Source: Streptomyces sp. S4.7
GTDB taxonomy: Bacteria; Actinomycetota; Actinomycetes; Streptomycetales; Streptomycetaceae
DNA length: 64,000 nucleotides
NCBI RefSeq assembly: GCF_010384365.1
Contig: NZ_CP048397.1
Coordinates: 4,526,001-4,590,000 of the forward strand
Reading direction: 5' to 3'
Shown one piece after another: positions 55,289-63,534 of this stretch. Under the pieces are notes generated by a model. It worked only from the letters and a program-made list of their open reading frames with translations, did no database searches and was not told the DNA's origin. Each line of letters begins with the position of its first letter. The first letter of the stretch is position 1. Position numbers and translations under genes: made by a program.

Positions 55289-57619
55289 CTGTACCACCAG
55301 GTCCGCTGGGACCCGCGTCTCGACCCGGCGCGCTTCGTACTCGGCGTCAGCCGGCGCGGTACGACTCCGGGGCGCGTCCCGCTGCCCGCGTTCGTGCCCG
55401 GCGGCGACATCCCGTGGCACCGCGTGCTGTTCGTGGAGGCGGACGGCGAGGTGGTCTGGGACCGGGCGACCGGAGTCGACCGGATCGACGCGACGGACGC
55501 GGGGCGGGTGCGGCACGCACGGCTGCTGCGGGCGCCGTTCTTCACGGCCGGTACGGCGTACGCGTACGAGGGCGGGCAGTGGCGTCCCGCGGGGACCTCA
55601 CCGCCACCGGCGGTCGCGTCCCTGCGCGTGCTGACCTGGAACACCCTCTGGGACCGCTACGACAGCGGCCGTGTCCACACCGCCGTGCGCCGCCCGCTGC
55701 TCCTCGCGGCTCTGGAGGAGTCGGACGCCGATGTGATCGCGCTGCAGGAGGTCGAGCGCGAGCTGCTCGTGATTCTTATGAACGCGCCCTGGGTACAGGC
55801 GAGTTACACCATCGGCAGCGACCCGGGTGGGCGTGACGTGGACGACAACGGGCTGCTGCTCCTCAGCCGCTTGCCCGTACGCGAGGCGGCGCACCATGTC
55901 CTCGGCCCGCACAAGGCCGTCACCGCGCTCACCGTGGAGACGGCCGCCGGGCCGCTCGTCGTGGCCGCCACTCACCTGAGCAGCGACCACTCCATGGACG
56001 GCGCGGGTCGGCGCCGTAACGAACTGGCCTCCCTCGCCGAGGGGTTGGGCGGTGTCGACGCCGATCTGATCCTGATGGGTGACTTCAACGACGGCTCCGG
56101 TGGGTCCGGCGGTCCGGCCGCCGCGCTCGGGCTGCGTGACGCCTGGAGCGAGGTGTACGGCTCCGAGGACTCCACACCCACATTCGACCCGGTCGCCAAT
56201 CCGCTGGCGGCGGTGGCCTCGCTGTCGGGCCGCGCCGGGCGGCTGGACCGGATGCTGCTGCGGGGGAGTGGCGCGGTCGCCGGGGCCGCGCTGCGGGGCG
56301 ATACGCCGGACGCGAGCGGGCTCCACATCTCCGACCACTACGGGGTGGAGGTGGAGGTCAACCTCGGGGTGGGGGAGGGAAGTTCGCGCGCCGGCGCCCT
56401 CGATGTCGCCGCTACGGCTCGTACGGCCGTCGCGTGGATACCGCCCCACGAGCTGTGGGGCCCCGTCCAGGCCGTCCGGCGCGAGCACGACCCGCAGGTC
56501 GACCGCTGGCCGCCGCACGTGAACCTGCTCTTCGGCTTCGTCCCGGAGTCCGACTTCGAGCGCGCGGCCCCGCTGATCGCCGAGGCCGTGCCCTTCACGG
56601 CGCGGCTGGGCGGGGTGCATACGTTCGGGCACCGCGAGGACGCCACGCTCTGGCTCGACCCGGCGGCGCGGAGCGAGGCGTTGTGGGCGGGGCTTCGGGA
56701 GGCCCTGGAGCGGCGGTTTCCGCGCTGCGGTGGGCGGCGGGCCGAGGGGTTCACGCCGCATCTGACCCTCGGGCGGAGCCGCGATCCGCAGCGGGTCGCC
56801 GCCGGGATCGCGGCCCGGCTCGGCGAAGTGCCGTGCGTGGTCGATGAGTTGGCGCTCCTGTCGCGCAGGGGTGACGAGCCGATGCGCGTACGGGCGACGG
56901 TCGCGCTCGGCACGGGTGAGGTCAACTGGCTGCTGGAGGAGGCACCGGTCGTACATCAGGTCACCTCCGGCGTCGCCGAGACCACGCGACTGCTCGCCCG
57001 TGTGCTCGCCGAGGGCACTGTGCACGTCGTGGGCTCCCGTCGGATGGGCTGCGCGTCCACCGGCGCGGATCTGGACCTGGTGGCGGCGCTGCCGGGTGCG
57101 GCGGTGGACATGGACGAGATACGGCGGCGGGTGACGGCCGCGCTCCCGGACGGCGCGTCTCCCGTACGCGAGGTGGTCGGCGCCCGCGTGCCCGGACTCC
57201 GCTTCACGGTGGGCGAGTCGGGCGTCGACCTGGCCGTGGTGGCGACCGGCGACATGGACCCGGTCGACGCCGTGGAGCGCCGCGCCGAACTGGGCGAGGC
57301 GGCGGCCGTCGCGCTCAGCGCGGTGAGCGACGCGGCGGCCGTACGGGACGCGGTCGGCGACCGTCACGACGCCTTCGCCGGGCTGGCGAGGGAGGTGAAG
57401 GCCTGGGCGAGAGCCCGTGGCCTGGACTCCGCCCCCTTCGGCGGGCTGCCCGGCCTGGCCTGGGCGGTGCTGGCGGCGCGCACGACGCGCGAGGCCGGGG
57501 ACCTCGCGGGCGACGATCTGCGCAGGCACTTCTTCGGGACGTGGGCGGCGTGGGACTGGCGTATGCCGGTCGGTCTCACAACTTTCTTGACTGACGTATC
57601 AGACGTTCAGCAGGGGTGA
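55271..57619 (+). CDS. Four-domain RNA-repair protein (MJ1316 / EEP / 2H / nucleotidyltransferase)
   Basis: 782 residues. Domain 1 (1-85): MJ1316/DUF504-like RNA end recognition, 'LYHQVRWDPRLDPARFVLG', 'IPWHRVLFVE', 'VVWDRATGVDRID'. Domain 2 (117-365): endonuclease/exonuclease/phosphatase, N124 in 'LTWNTLWDRY', E160 in 'ALQEVE', H235, D271-x-N273 in 'MGDFND', D355-H356 in 'SDHYGVE'. Domain 3 (about 385-555): 2H phosphoesterase with H416 'HVNL' and H497 'HLTL'. Domain 4 (about 565-770): poly(A)-polymerase-like nucleotidyltransferase, 'VVGSRRMGCASTGADLDLVA' (D600, D602) and D653. Together with the ligase it suggests healing of cleaved RNA ends with 2',3'-cyclic phosphates. All catalytic sets look intact. 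Confidence 0.87.
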   Translation: MRTSDQLYHQVRWDPRLDPARFVLGVSRRGTTPGRVPLPAFVPGGDIPWHRVLFVEADGEVVWDRATGVDRIDATDAGRVRHARLLRAPFFTAGTAYAYEGGQWRPAGTSPPPAVASLRVLTWNTLWDRYDSGRVHTAVRRPLLLAALEESDADVIALQEVERELLVILMNAPWVQASYTIGSDPGGRDVDDNGLLLLSRLPVREAAHHVLGPHKAVTALTVETAAGPLVVAATHLSSDHSMDGAGRRRNELASLAEGLGGVDADLILMGDFNDGSGGSGGPAAALGLRDAWSEVYGSEDSTPTFDPVANPLAAVASLSGRAGRLDRMLLRGSGAVAGAALRGDTPDASGLHISDHYGVEVEVNLGVGEGSSRAGALDVAATARTAVAWIPPHELWGPVQAVRREHDPQVDRWPPHVNLLFGFVPESDFERAAPLIAEAVPFTARLGGVHTFGHREDATLWLDPAARSEALWAGLREALERRFPRCGGRRAEGFTPHLTLGRSRDPQRVAAGIAARLGEVPCVVDELALLSRRGDEPMRVRATVALGTGEVNWLLEEAPVVHQVTSGVAETTRLLARVLAEGTVHVVGSRRMGCASTGADLDLVAALPGAAVDMDEIRRRVTAALPDGASPVREVVGARVPGLRFTVGESGVDLAVVATGDMDPVDAVERRAELGEAAAVALSAVSDAAAVRDAVGDRHDAFAGLAREVKAWARARGLDSAPFGGLPGLAWAVLAARTTREAGDLAGDDLRRHFFGTWAAWDWRMPVGLTTFLTDVSDVQQG

Positions 57620-57651
57620 CGACGACATCCAGATTCTTGGAGGGGCGAACG

Positions 57652-58041
57652 ATGGATTCGGTCGGAGGATTCGTATTCGGCGTAGGACTGGTCATGCTGG
57701 GGGTGTTGATCCATTACGTGAGGAACCAGGTCGCGGCTGGAAAGATCCGGCGCAACTCGGCGATCGGCATCCGGACCAAAGCCACGATGTCCTCGGACGC
57801 GGCCTGGGAGGCAGGCCACGCGGCGGCGGCTCCGCTGCTGGCGGTGACGTTCCTGACCGCCTACGCGCTGGGGGCGATCACCGTGCTGATCGGCCTGGTG
57901 TCGGCGCTGGGCGACATCGACGATGCGGCCGTCCTCGTCGTCCCGCTGGGCGGAATTCTCGTCTTTCTCGGGCTCCTCTCGACAGCGGCGGCGAGGGCGA
58001 ACGCCGCCGCGCGCGCGACGGGCCGACCAAGTAGTCGGTAG
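57652..58041 (+). CDS. SdpI-family membrane protein
   Basis: 129 residues from ATG 57652 (GGAGGGG before it). Hydrophobic helices near 5-28, 62-85 and 92-115. The SdpI signature 'IRRNSAIGIRTKATMSSDAA' (then WEAGH) is intact. SdpI proteins confer immunity to the SdpC killing factor in Bacillus, but most homologues have no known toxin partner, and none is seen here. It follows the RNA-repair gene by about 30 bases, possibly in one transcript. Confidence 0.85.
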   Translation: MDSVGGFVFGVGLVMLGVLIHYVRNQVAAGKIRRNSAIGIRTKATMSSDAAWEAGHAAAAPLLAVTFLTAYALGAITVLIGLVSALGDIDDAAVLVVPLGGILVFLGLLSTAAARANAAARATGRPSSR

Positions 58042-58058
58042 CACCCGGGCCGCGCATC

Positions 58059-58925
58059 TCAGCCGTCCTGGCAGTCGCGGCAGCAGCCCGGCTCCGGGGC
58101 GCGGAAGGCGCGTTCGCAGCGGTCGCAGGTCTGGAACGGGTGCGGGCGTACGAGGGTCGGCGCCGGTGGAAGCGGTGGTGGCAGGAGCGCGGTGAGGCGG
58201 TGGGCCAGCAGGGCGGCCGGGTGGCGGGGGTCGCCCGGGAGGTTCGCGGTCAGGGCGCGGCGTACGGAGTCGGGGTCCGCGCCGCGCTCCAGCCAGGCGG
58301 CGACGCCGGGTGCGAGGCGCCGCACGTCGCGCTCGGCGAGGAGCAGGCGGGGGCCTTGGCGCCGCAGACCGGCGAGGAGATCGGCGGCGGCGCGGTGGCG
58401 GTTCGGGTCGGGGGAGAGGGGCTGGGGGAGGGGCGGGGGCGGAGGCTTCGCGGACGCGGACGCGGGCGCGGGCGCGGGCGCCGGTTCCGGCTGCGGTTCC
58501 GGTTCCGGCTGCGGCTGCGGCTGCGGTGGGCGTACGCGTACGGGCTCCGCTCTCCGTAACGTCGGCGGCTGGTTGTACGACACCGTGTGCGTGACGATCC
58601 GCCCGCTCGGCAGCCGCTCGCGCGTGCGCTCCAGATAGCCCGCCGCCTCCAACTCCCGCAGTGCGGAGGCGATTCGCGCCTCGCTCTCCGGGAAGCGGGC
58701 GGTCAGGCACTTGATGCCGATCCGGGCCCCGGCGGGCAGCGACTGGATGTGGACGGCGAGTCCGATCGCGATGAGGGTCAGCTCACGGTGCTGCGCGAGG
58801 TGGTTGTCGACGACTGTGTAGCGCTTGGTGAGCCGGGTGTTGGCGTGCACGACACCGGATCGGGCGACGGGCCGGGGAACTCGGGACGTGGCGCGCGAGG
58901 GCGCGCTAAAGTGCTGAACATCCAT
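58059..58925 (-). CDS. Winged-helix DNA-binding protein with Pro-rich linker and Cys4 end
   Basis: 288 residues from ATG 58925. Residues about 25-125 hold a helix-turn-helix/winged-helix region: 'RLTKRYTVVDNHLAQHREL', 'IGIKCLTARFPESEARIASA' and 'LRELEAAGYLERTRERLPSG'. A Pro/Gln/Glu repeat linker ('PQPQPQPEPEPQPEP', then Ala-Pro) covers about 143-175. The C-terminal region has a 'LRRQGPRLLLAERDVRRLAP' domain and ends with 'CDRCERAFRAPEPGCCRDC', a possible small zinc ribbon. I recognise the fold type, not a specific function. Confidence 0.75.
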   Translation of the reverse strand: MDVQHFSAPSRATSRVPRPVARSGVVHANTRLTKRYTVVDNHLAQHRELTLIAIGLAVHIQSLPAGARIGIKCLTARFPESEARIASALRELEAAGYLERTRERLPSGRIVTHTVSYNQPPTLRRAEPVRVRPPQPQPQPEPEPQPEPAPAPAPASASAKPPPPPLPQPLSPDPNRHRAAADLLAGLRRQGPRLLLAERDVRRLAPGVAAWLERGADPDSVRRALTANLPGDPRHPAALLAHRLTALLPPPLPPAPTLVRPHPFQTCDRCERAFRAPEPGCCRDCQDG

Positions 58926-59277
58926 CGGGAAGGGTCTACTTCCTTGGTGGTGAGGCCCTCGTTCGGGATGCCAGTCCCGGCCGGGGGCCGCTGTCTGTTG
59001 TGGAGTTGTCGCGGCGAGCATATGCCAGTCAACCCGTACGAAATCCAGCCCAGTTGGGCGAGTTCACCCATGCGGGTGATGGGGGCTGGTGGGGTTAGGA
59101 GGGTCTTTTCCTCCACGTACTTGAGATCTTCTGACGTCGTGAGCCACGACGTCGCGGCGAACCGGGTCGCGGCCGACCGGGTCGGGGCCGGCCGCGACCC
59201 GGTGAGTATGAGTATTCGGCCACCCGTCACAACGTGTCTGGGCATGTAGACACTGAGCAACGGGGAAGGGTGCGGGG
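58926..59277. promoter_or_regulatory. Divergent intergenic region with two perfect inverted repeats
   Basis: 352 gene-free bases between the winged-helix gene and the WXG-like ORF. GACGTCGTG (59133-59141) / CACGACGTC (59145-59153) is a perfect 9-bp-arm palindrome. ACCGGGTCGCGGCC (59161-59174) / GGCCGCGACCCGGT (59190-59203) is a perfect 14-bp stem with a 15-base loop. They lie 8 bases apart. They could be an operator and a terminator. Confidence 0.55.
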
Positions 59278-59460
59278 ATGGCGTGGGACGAGTGGGAGCA
59301 GCTCAAGTCCGAAGCGGTGGAGCGCAGTTCTGCGCAGATGCAGTTGAATCAGTTGCCGGCGGATCAAGGTGGTGGCGCGCCGGCCGGCGCCGCGTCCGGG
59401 GATGTGAAGTCGGACAAGAAGGTGTGGGCAACCGCCGGTGCAGGTCTCATGGGGCCTTGA
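59278..59460 (+). pseudogene. 5' fragment of a WXG/T7SS-type small protein, cut by an IS
   Basis: Only 60 residues remain from ATG 59278 (GGGAAGGG before it): 'MAWDEWEQLKSEAVERSSAQ', 'MQLNQLPADQGGG', 'DVKSDKKVWATAGAG'. This start is typical of actinobacterial proteins of about 110-150 residues that accompany DUF1023 hydrolases and lipoproteins in T7SS-like loci. The frame is closed by the TGA in the left end of the IS at 59457. No matching C-terminal part is found beyond the IS, so sequence has been lost. Confidence 0.7.
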
Positions 59461-59480
59461 CCCCGAATCCTGAACACGGG

Positions 59481-60183
59481 TTATGCGGCTGGGGCCAGCG
59501 TAGTTGGTGTGTGGTGGAAGGTGTTCTCGAAGGCGATCCGGTGATCGTTGTCCGAGGCGGGAGTGTCGGCGTCGGGTGTTGTAGCGGTGGAGCCATCGGA
59601 AGGCGTCGAGTCGGGCTTCGCGCTCGGTGCGGACCGCTGCGGCCAGGGCATCGGTCACCAGGTCCGCGCGCATGTGGTCGGCGATCGCCCAGCCGGCGAG
59701 CCGCCGCGAAGCGAGGTCGATGACGGTCGCCAGGTAGCAGAACTTCCTGCCGTCGATGGGCAGGTAGGTGATGTCGCCGACGTACTTCGTGTTCGGCTTG
59801 TCCGCGGTGAAGTCGCGGCCGATCAGGTCCGGGGCCTTGGCGGCGGCCGGGCCGGGGACGGTGGTGCGGTGCCGGCGGCGCAACCGGACTCCCTCGATTC
59901 CGGACGCTCGCATGATCCTTGCGACTCGCTTATGGTTGACCGCCTCACCGTTCTCCTCGCGGAGTTCGGCGGTGATCCTCGGGGCTCCGTAGGTGCCGTC
60001 CGATTCCTGGTGCACTGCCCGTATCCGGGCGGCCAGGCGGGCGTCGGCCGCCTGTCTGGCGGCCCGGTTCGTAGCTGTCCGGCGCCAGTAGTAGAAGCTC
60101 GAGCGGCTGACGCCGAGGATGCTGCAGAGCCGCTTCACGCCGTGACGGCGCTGGAGGTCGGCGACACACTGGAAGCGGTTCAC
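59481..60183 (-). pseudogene. IS3-family transposase OrfB, internally deleted and frameshifted
   Basis: The frame starts at GTG 60183, overlapping the orfA stop. The N-terminal part is normal ('YGAPRITAELREENGEAVNH', 'KPNTKYVGDITYLPIDGRKF' with the first catalytic Asp). After 'VTDALAAAVRTEREARLDAF' it jumps directly to the C-terminal 'NTRRRHSRLGQRSP'. The second Asp and the Glu of the DDE triad are lost (about 80-90 residues). A single extra G then shifts the frame. The original end 'FENTFHHTPTTLAPAA' with TAA at 59481-59483 is readable in the neighbouring frame. It cannot transpose by itself. Confidence 0.85.
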
Positions 60184-60485
60184 CAGCGCGTCTCCCCGGC
60201 GAAATACTTCGCCGCTTTGCGAAGAATCTCGCGTTCCTCCTCCAGCTCGCGGACCTTCTTCCGCAGGGCGGCGTTCTCGGCTTCCAGCGGGGCCGGCGGC
60301 TGCGAGGGTTCCTGCGTCCGACGTCCCCGGGGACGGCTCACCCCGGCTGCCCTCACCCAGTTCCGCAGGGTCTCCGGGTTGATGCCCAGATCGGCTGCGA
60401 CCGACCTGATCGTCGCGTCGGGCCGCGACTCGTACAGCGCGACCGCGTCCGCCTTGAACTGTGGCGGGTAGTTCTTCATGACCAC
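60180..60485 (-). CDS. IS3-family transposase OrfA
   Basis: 101 residues: 'MKNYPPQFKADAVALYESRP' (HTH_Tnp_1), 'RSVAADLGINPETLRNWVRA' and a C-terminal leucine-zipper-like coiled coil 'LEAENAALRKKVRELEEERE'. It appears intact and ends in GTGA overlapping orfB, the usual point for programmed frameshift or coupling in IS3 elements. Alone it may bind the IS ends. Confidence 0.9.
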   Translation of the reverse strand: MVMKNYPPQFKADAVALYESRPDATIRSVAADLGINPETLRNWVRAAGVSRPRGRRTQEPSQPPAPLEAENAALRKKVRELEEEREILRKAAKYFAGETRW

Positions 60486-61107
60486 GAGATGTCCGTTCTC
60501 AGATCCTCAGGATCCAGTGTCTCGTGTGTTCAACATCCGGGGTCAAGGCCCCATCGTCGAAGACCTGCTGCTGCTGATGTTCGACGACACGTCGGGCACG
60601 ATCGCGGGAGAGGGCACGCTGTACTACACGCTGGGCGGCGCCGTACTCGTGGAGCTGGGCGTCGGGAAGTACGTCAGGGTCGACGAGAACGACCAGGGGC
60701 TGAACGGTCTGAAGGTGCATGCCGTCGCCGGTGATCCGCCGGCGGATCCGCTGCTGCGGGGCGCGTACCAGAAGGTCGCCGACCGGAAGCGAGGCGTGCA
60801 GACCCTCCTCATTGAGATCGGCACCGAGCTGCGGGAGACCGTGCTCGAACGGCTCGTCGAGCGGGGCATGCTGCGGCAGGAGACCAAGAAGACGCTGGGG
60901 CTGTTCCGTACGACCGCGCTGATCGGACTGCTCCTCGCGAGCGGTACCCTGCCGAATCTGCACCGGTCCATCCCGTGGTCGGGCAAGGTCTACAAGCGCG
61001 CGAAGGAGCTGGAGAAGGGCAGTTGGGGCGCCGAGGCGGTGAACACGGCGGTGATGCGAACGGTCGCGGCGACCTCCATGGGGACGGCCATCGCCGCGAC
61101 CAGCTAG
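60478..61107 (+). CDS. GPP34-family protein with 5' end disrupted by the IS
   Basis: 209 residues as read from ATG 60478. The first 23 residues ('MTTRCPFSDPQDP' and on) are translated from the IS end and are not native. From 'VEDLLLLMFDDTSGTIAGEG' it is a Golgi-phosphoprotein-3-like (GPP34) protein: 'LYYTLGGAVLVELGVG', 'GVQTLLIEIGTELRETVLER', 'ERGMLRQETKKTLGLF'. In eukaryotes GPP34 binds phosphoinositides; bacterial members are common in Streptomyces and their function is unknown. Without the IS, GTG 59438 could have been its start (in frame with one GGCC copy). It may or may not still be expressed. Confidence 0.75.
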   Translation: MTTRCPFSDPQDPVSRVFNIRGQGPIVEDLLLLMFDDTSGTIAGEGTLYYTLGGAVLVELGVGKYVRVDENDQGLNGLKVHAVAGDPPADPLLRGAYQKVADRKRGVQTLLIEIGTELRETVLERLVERGMLRQETKKTLGLFRTTALIGLLLASGTLPNLHRSIPWSGKVYKRAKELEKGSWGAEAVNTAVMRTVAATSMGTAIAATS

Positions 61108-62114
61108 CGAGTTGGTGCCTGGAGCCTGCTGAGTGCCGACATCGCTTCGCGTTCGACCCGTGCGAGGTCGTGGAGGACGGCGCCCGCCCGCGTCAGGTGC
61201 CTCACCTCGTCGGACTCGCCCGCTGTCTCGACCAGCGCGGCCACCTCCGTCCAGAGGGTGGCGGCCTCCGCGTACAGGCGGTGGCCGGTACGCAGATGGG
61301 CGCTGTCGATCAGCTCGGCGCACTCGGCGAGGAAGTCCCGGTAGAGATTGCGGAACAGGGCGCCGCCGGTGCCGGCCTTCTCCATGAGGACGGCCGCCCG
61401 TGGCAGGTCCTCCCGCGGATCGTCGCTGCGCTCCAGCCACTTCGGCACTTGCTTCGCGGTCTTCTCGATGCCCCGGTGGCCGAGGTTCGCGATGGGCGGG
61501 TTCAGGAAGGCGTCGGCACAGGTCTTGATCGCGGGGATGATCCGGCCCTGCGGTGAGGCCGCCGTGCCGCCGGGCACCGTGATCGTGAAGGAGCGGTGCC
61601 TGGCGGTCATGGGGCCGCGCTCGGCCCTCGCCCTGGCCAGGGCGGCGAGGCCGGTCGTGACCGCTCCGCCCTGCGGGGCGGTGTCCACCAGGTGGGCGTC
61701 CCTCTCGTCGTAGCCGTACATCGCCACGACGTGCCCGCCGAAGTGCACCTTGGTACTGAAGTAGTCCAGGTGATAGCTGTCGAGCTGAAGACCGACCGGC
61801 CGGCCGGCGTCGATGGGTCCCGCCACGTTCTGCCACGCCTTGCGCGCGGAGGTGGTCTCCTCGACCAGCAGATCGAGCCCGAGTGCGGCGGTCAGATTCC
61901 CGGTCAGCTCGAACGGCTTGACCCGGCCGCCGAGGAACGGGAAGCCCATGGCTCTGCTGTCCCAGTAGATGAAGGAGAGCCCGGAGCCGAGCCCGAACAG
62001 CATCGGCTCGGACAGGTCGATCCCCTCATGCCGCAGCAGCACGCCGAGCGCGGTCGTCTCACAGTGCTGCATGCCACGGACGTCGATGTCCTTCACCATG
62101 CCCATGTCGCTCAT
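61104..62114 (-). CDS. BtrH_N / DUF4872 domain protein
   Basis: 336 residues. N-terminal half: BtrH-like, cysteine-protease-fold acyltransferase type, with 'HCETTALGVLLRHEGIDLSE' (Cys near residue 18), 'MLFGLGSGLSFIYWDSRAM' and 'VHFGGHVVAMYGYDERDAHL' (His) followed by 'VDTAPQGG' (Asp). The C-terminal half matches DUF4872: 'FRNLYRDFLAECAEL' and helical content. BtrH transfers an acyl side chain in butirosin synthesis. No aminoglycoside genes are near, so the substrate is unknown. Converges with the GPP34 gene (4-base overlap). Confidence 0.8.
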   Translation of the reverse strand: MSDMGMVKDIDVRGMQHCETTALGVLLRHEGIDLSEPMLFGLGSGLSFIYWDSRAMGFPFLGGRVKPFELTGNLTAALGLDLLVEETTSARKAWQNVAGPIDAGRPVGLQLDSYHLDYFSTKVHFGGHVVAMYGYDERDAHLVDTAPQGGAVTTGLAALARARAERGPMTARHRSFTITVPGGTAASPQGRIIPAIKTCADAFLNPPIANLGHRGIEKTAKQVPKWLERSDDPREDLPRAAVLMEKAGTGGALFRNLYRDFLAECAELIDSAHLRTGHRLYAEAATLWTEVAALVETAGESDEVRHLTRAGAVLHDLARVEREAMSALSRLQAPTR

Positions 62115-62139
62115 TTCCCTGGATGGTCGTGCCCGCGCG

Positions 62140-62790
62140 TCAGATCGCGTACGCGCCCGTGTGGGGCCTTCCGTGTTCGCGCGCGTACGGGGTGAGAGCC
62201 ACCGCCCCGATCCCGCGCACCGTGTTCTGCGGGTCCAAGTCCAGCGGGCTCACGCCCAGTTGGTCCGCGAGCTGCGGGGAGAGATACGCGGCGAGGTCCG
62301 CCCACTCCTCGTCGTCGGCCCCGGGGTCCCCCACCGGGGTGATGCCCTCCTCGACGCAGGCGGCGCGCTCCTCGGGCAGTGGCTCACCCACGGTGTACCG
62401 CGCTCCGTCGTCGTCCCAGTAGGAGCCGAAGCGGCGCACGACGGTCCCCTCCTGGACGACGAGCCACCCCGCCCCGCCGCCCTGCTCCCCGAAATAGTAC
62501 GCCTGGGCCCGGCCGTAGCGTCGGCTCAGCCCGGTCACGACGCGCAGGACATCCTCCGCGCGCTCCGGATCGACGGGATTGCACCAGGGGCCGAGCACCA
62601 GGGTCCATCCGTCGACCTCCGGAGTGACGTAGACCCTGCCGTACTCGGCGCCGTCGTGGCTGTCGTGCACTCCGACGTTCAGCCCCAGCTCGAACGTCGC
62701 GGGCCGCGCCTCGAAGAGGTCGAGCACCTCCATGACCCCCCGCTGGTCGCCGGCGGGGACGGCTATCCAAGAGGTGGAGCAGGTGTCGAG
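62140..62790 (-). pseudogene. Immunity-type protein gene lacking its 5' end
   Basis: A frame ending at 62140 encodes about 215 recognisable residues: 'TSWIAVPAGDQRGVMEVLDL', 'EYGRVYVTPEVDGWTLVLGP', 'RRYGRAQAYYFGEQ', 'ALTPYAREHGRPHTGAYAI'. In related Streptomyces proteins, as I recall, about 10-20 residues precede 'TSW'. Here the upstream DNA is the opposite strand of the DUF1023 hydrolase fragment and offers no good start. An internal ATG ('MEVLDLFEARP') is possible. Proteins of this type often sit beside toxins or T7SS-like effectors and are presumed immunity factors (inference). Confidence 0.6.
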
Positions 62791-63534
62791 GGACTGTGGC
62801 CGGTCGTCACAGGACTGGGGGACGGAAAAGTCATCCTCGCCAACGGAAATCCGGATGTGGCGGACCACGTGGGCGTCTATGTGCCCGGCACCCACGCGGG
62901 CATCGAGAGCATTGGCGACGGCGATGACCTGGGTGAGTTCGGTAAGGCAGAGAAGCTCTGGGACGAGAGCAATGCCATGTCGCCGGGGAAGCAGGTCCCT
63001 ACAATCACCTGGCTCGATTACAACGCTCCGGACAACATCCCGACGGAGGCGACACAGGGCAAGTACGCCGATGAGGGTGGACCTCGGCTGTACGACTTCC
63101 TTCAAGGCAACAGAGCAGCGCAGGAGAGCGCAGTCGGCAGCGCTGCCCACAACACGGCGATCGGTCACAGCTACGGCAGCACTGTGGTGGGTGTCGCGGC
63201 GCAGTCAGGAAGTTGGCAGGACTCCAAAACCGTCGACGACTTCGTATTCGCCGGCAGCCCTGGGGTCCAGGCGGACCATGCGGCGGATCTGGGAGCAGGT
63301 GCCGATCACGTGTGGGCGATGGGTGCGCCCTGGGACGACCAGGGTGTGAGGCAGGGCGGTCGCCTGGTGGGTCTTGGCGACAACGCGACCATTCCGACCG
63401 ATTCATGGTTCGGCGGCAACATCATGGCGAGCGACTCGGCCGATCACGGCAGATTCTGGGACGAAGGTTCCACAAGCCTGCTCAATCAGGCGGCTGTCAT
63501 CACCGGGAACTATCAGAGGGTGAAACTTGAATAG
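62782..63534 (+). pseudogene. C-terminal half of a DUF1023 (Abhydrolase_8) alpha/beta hydrolase
   Basis: The hydrolase-like sequence begins near 62800-62820 ('GDGKVILANGNPDVADHVGV') and runs to TAG 63534. It contains 'YVPGTHAG', 'ITWLDYNAPDNIPTEATQGK' and the nucleophile elbow 'AIGHSYGSTVVGVAAQ' (Ser). 'VFAGSPGVQADHAADLGA', 'VWAMGAPWDD' and 'DHGRFWDEGSTSLLNQA' (His) follow. Full proteins are usually about 400-600 residues with an N-terminal WXG/helical part, which is missing. The junction with the minus-strand immunity-type gene is abrupt. The lipoprotein start overlaps the stop. Confidence 0.8.

Larger units (their letters stand above)
59457..60546 (-). mobile_element. Defective IS3-family element
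   Basis: 1090 bp. The left end TTGACCCCGAATCCTGAACA (59457 onward) and the right end (reverse complement TTGACCCCGGATGTTGAACA, 60546 inward) form imperfect terminal repeats. GGCC is duplicated at 59453-59456 and 60547-60550. It carries orfA and a damaged orfB on the minus strand. Intact members of this group are about 1.2-1.4 kb, in keeping with the internal deletion in orfB. Confidence 0.85.
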
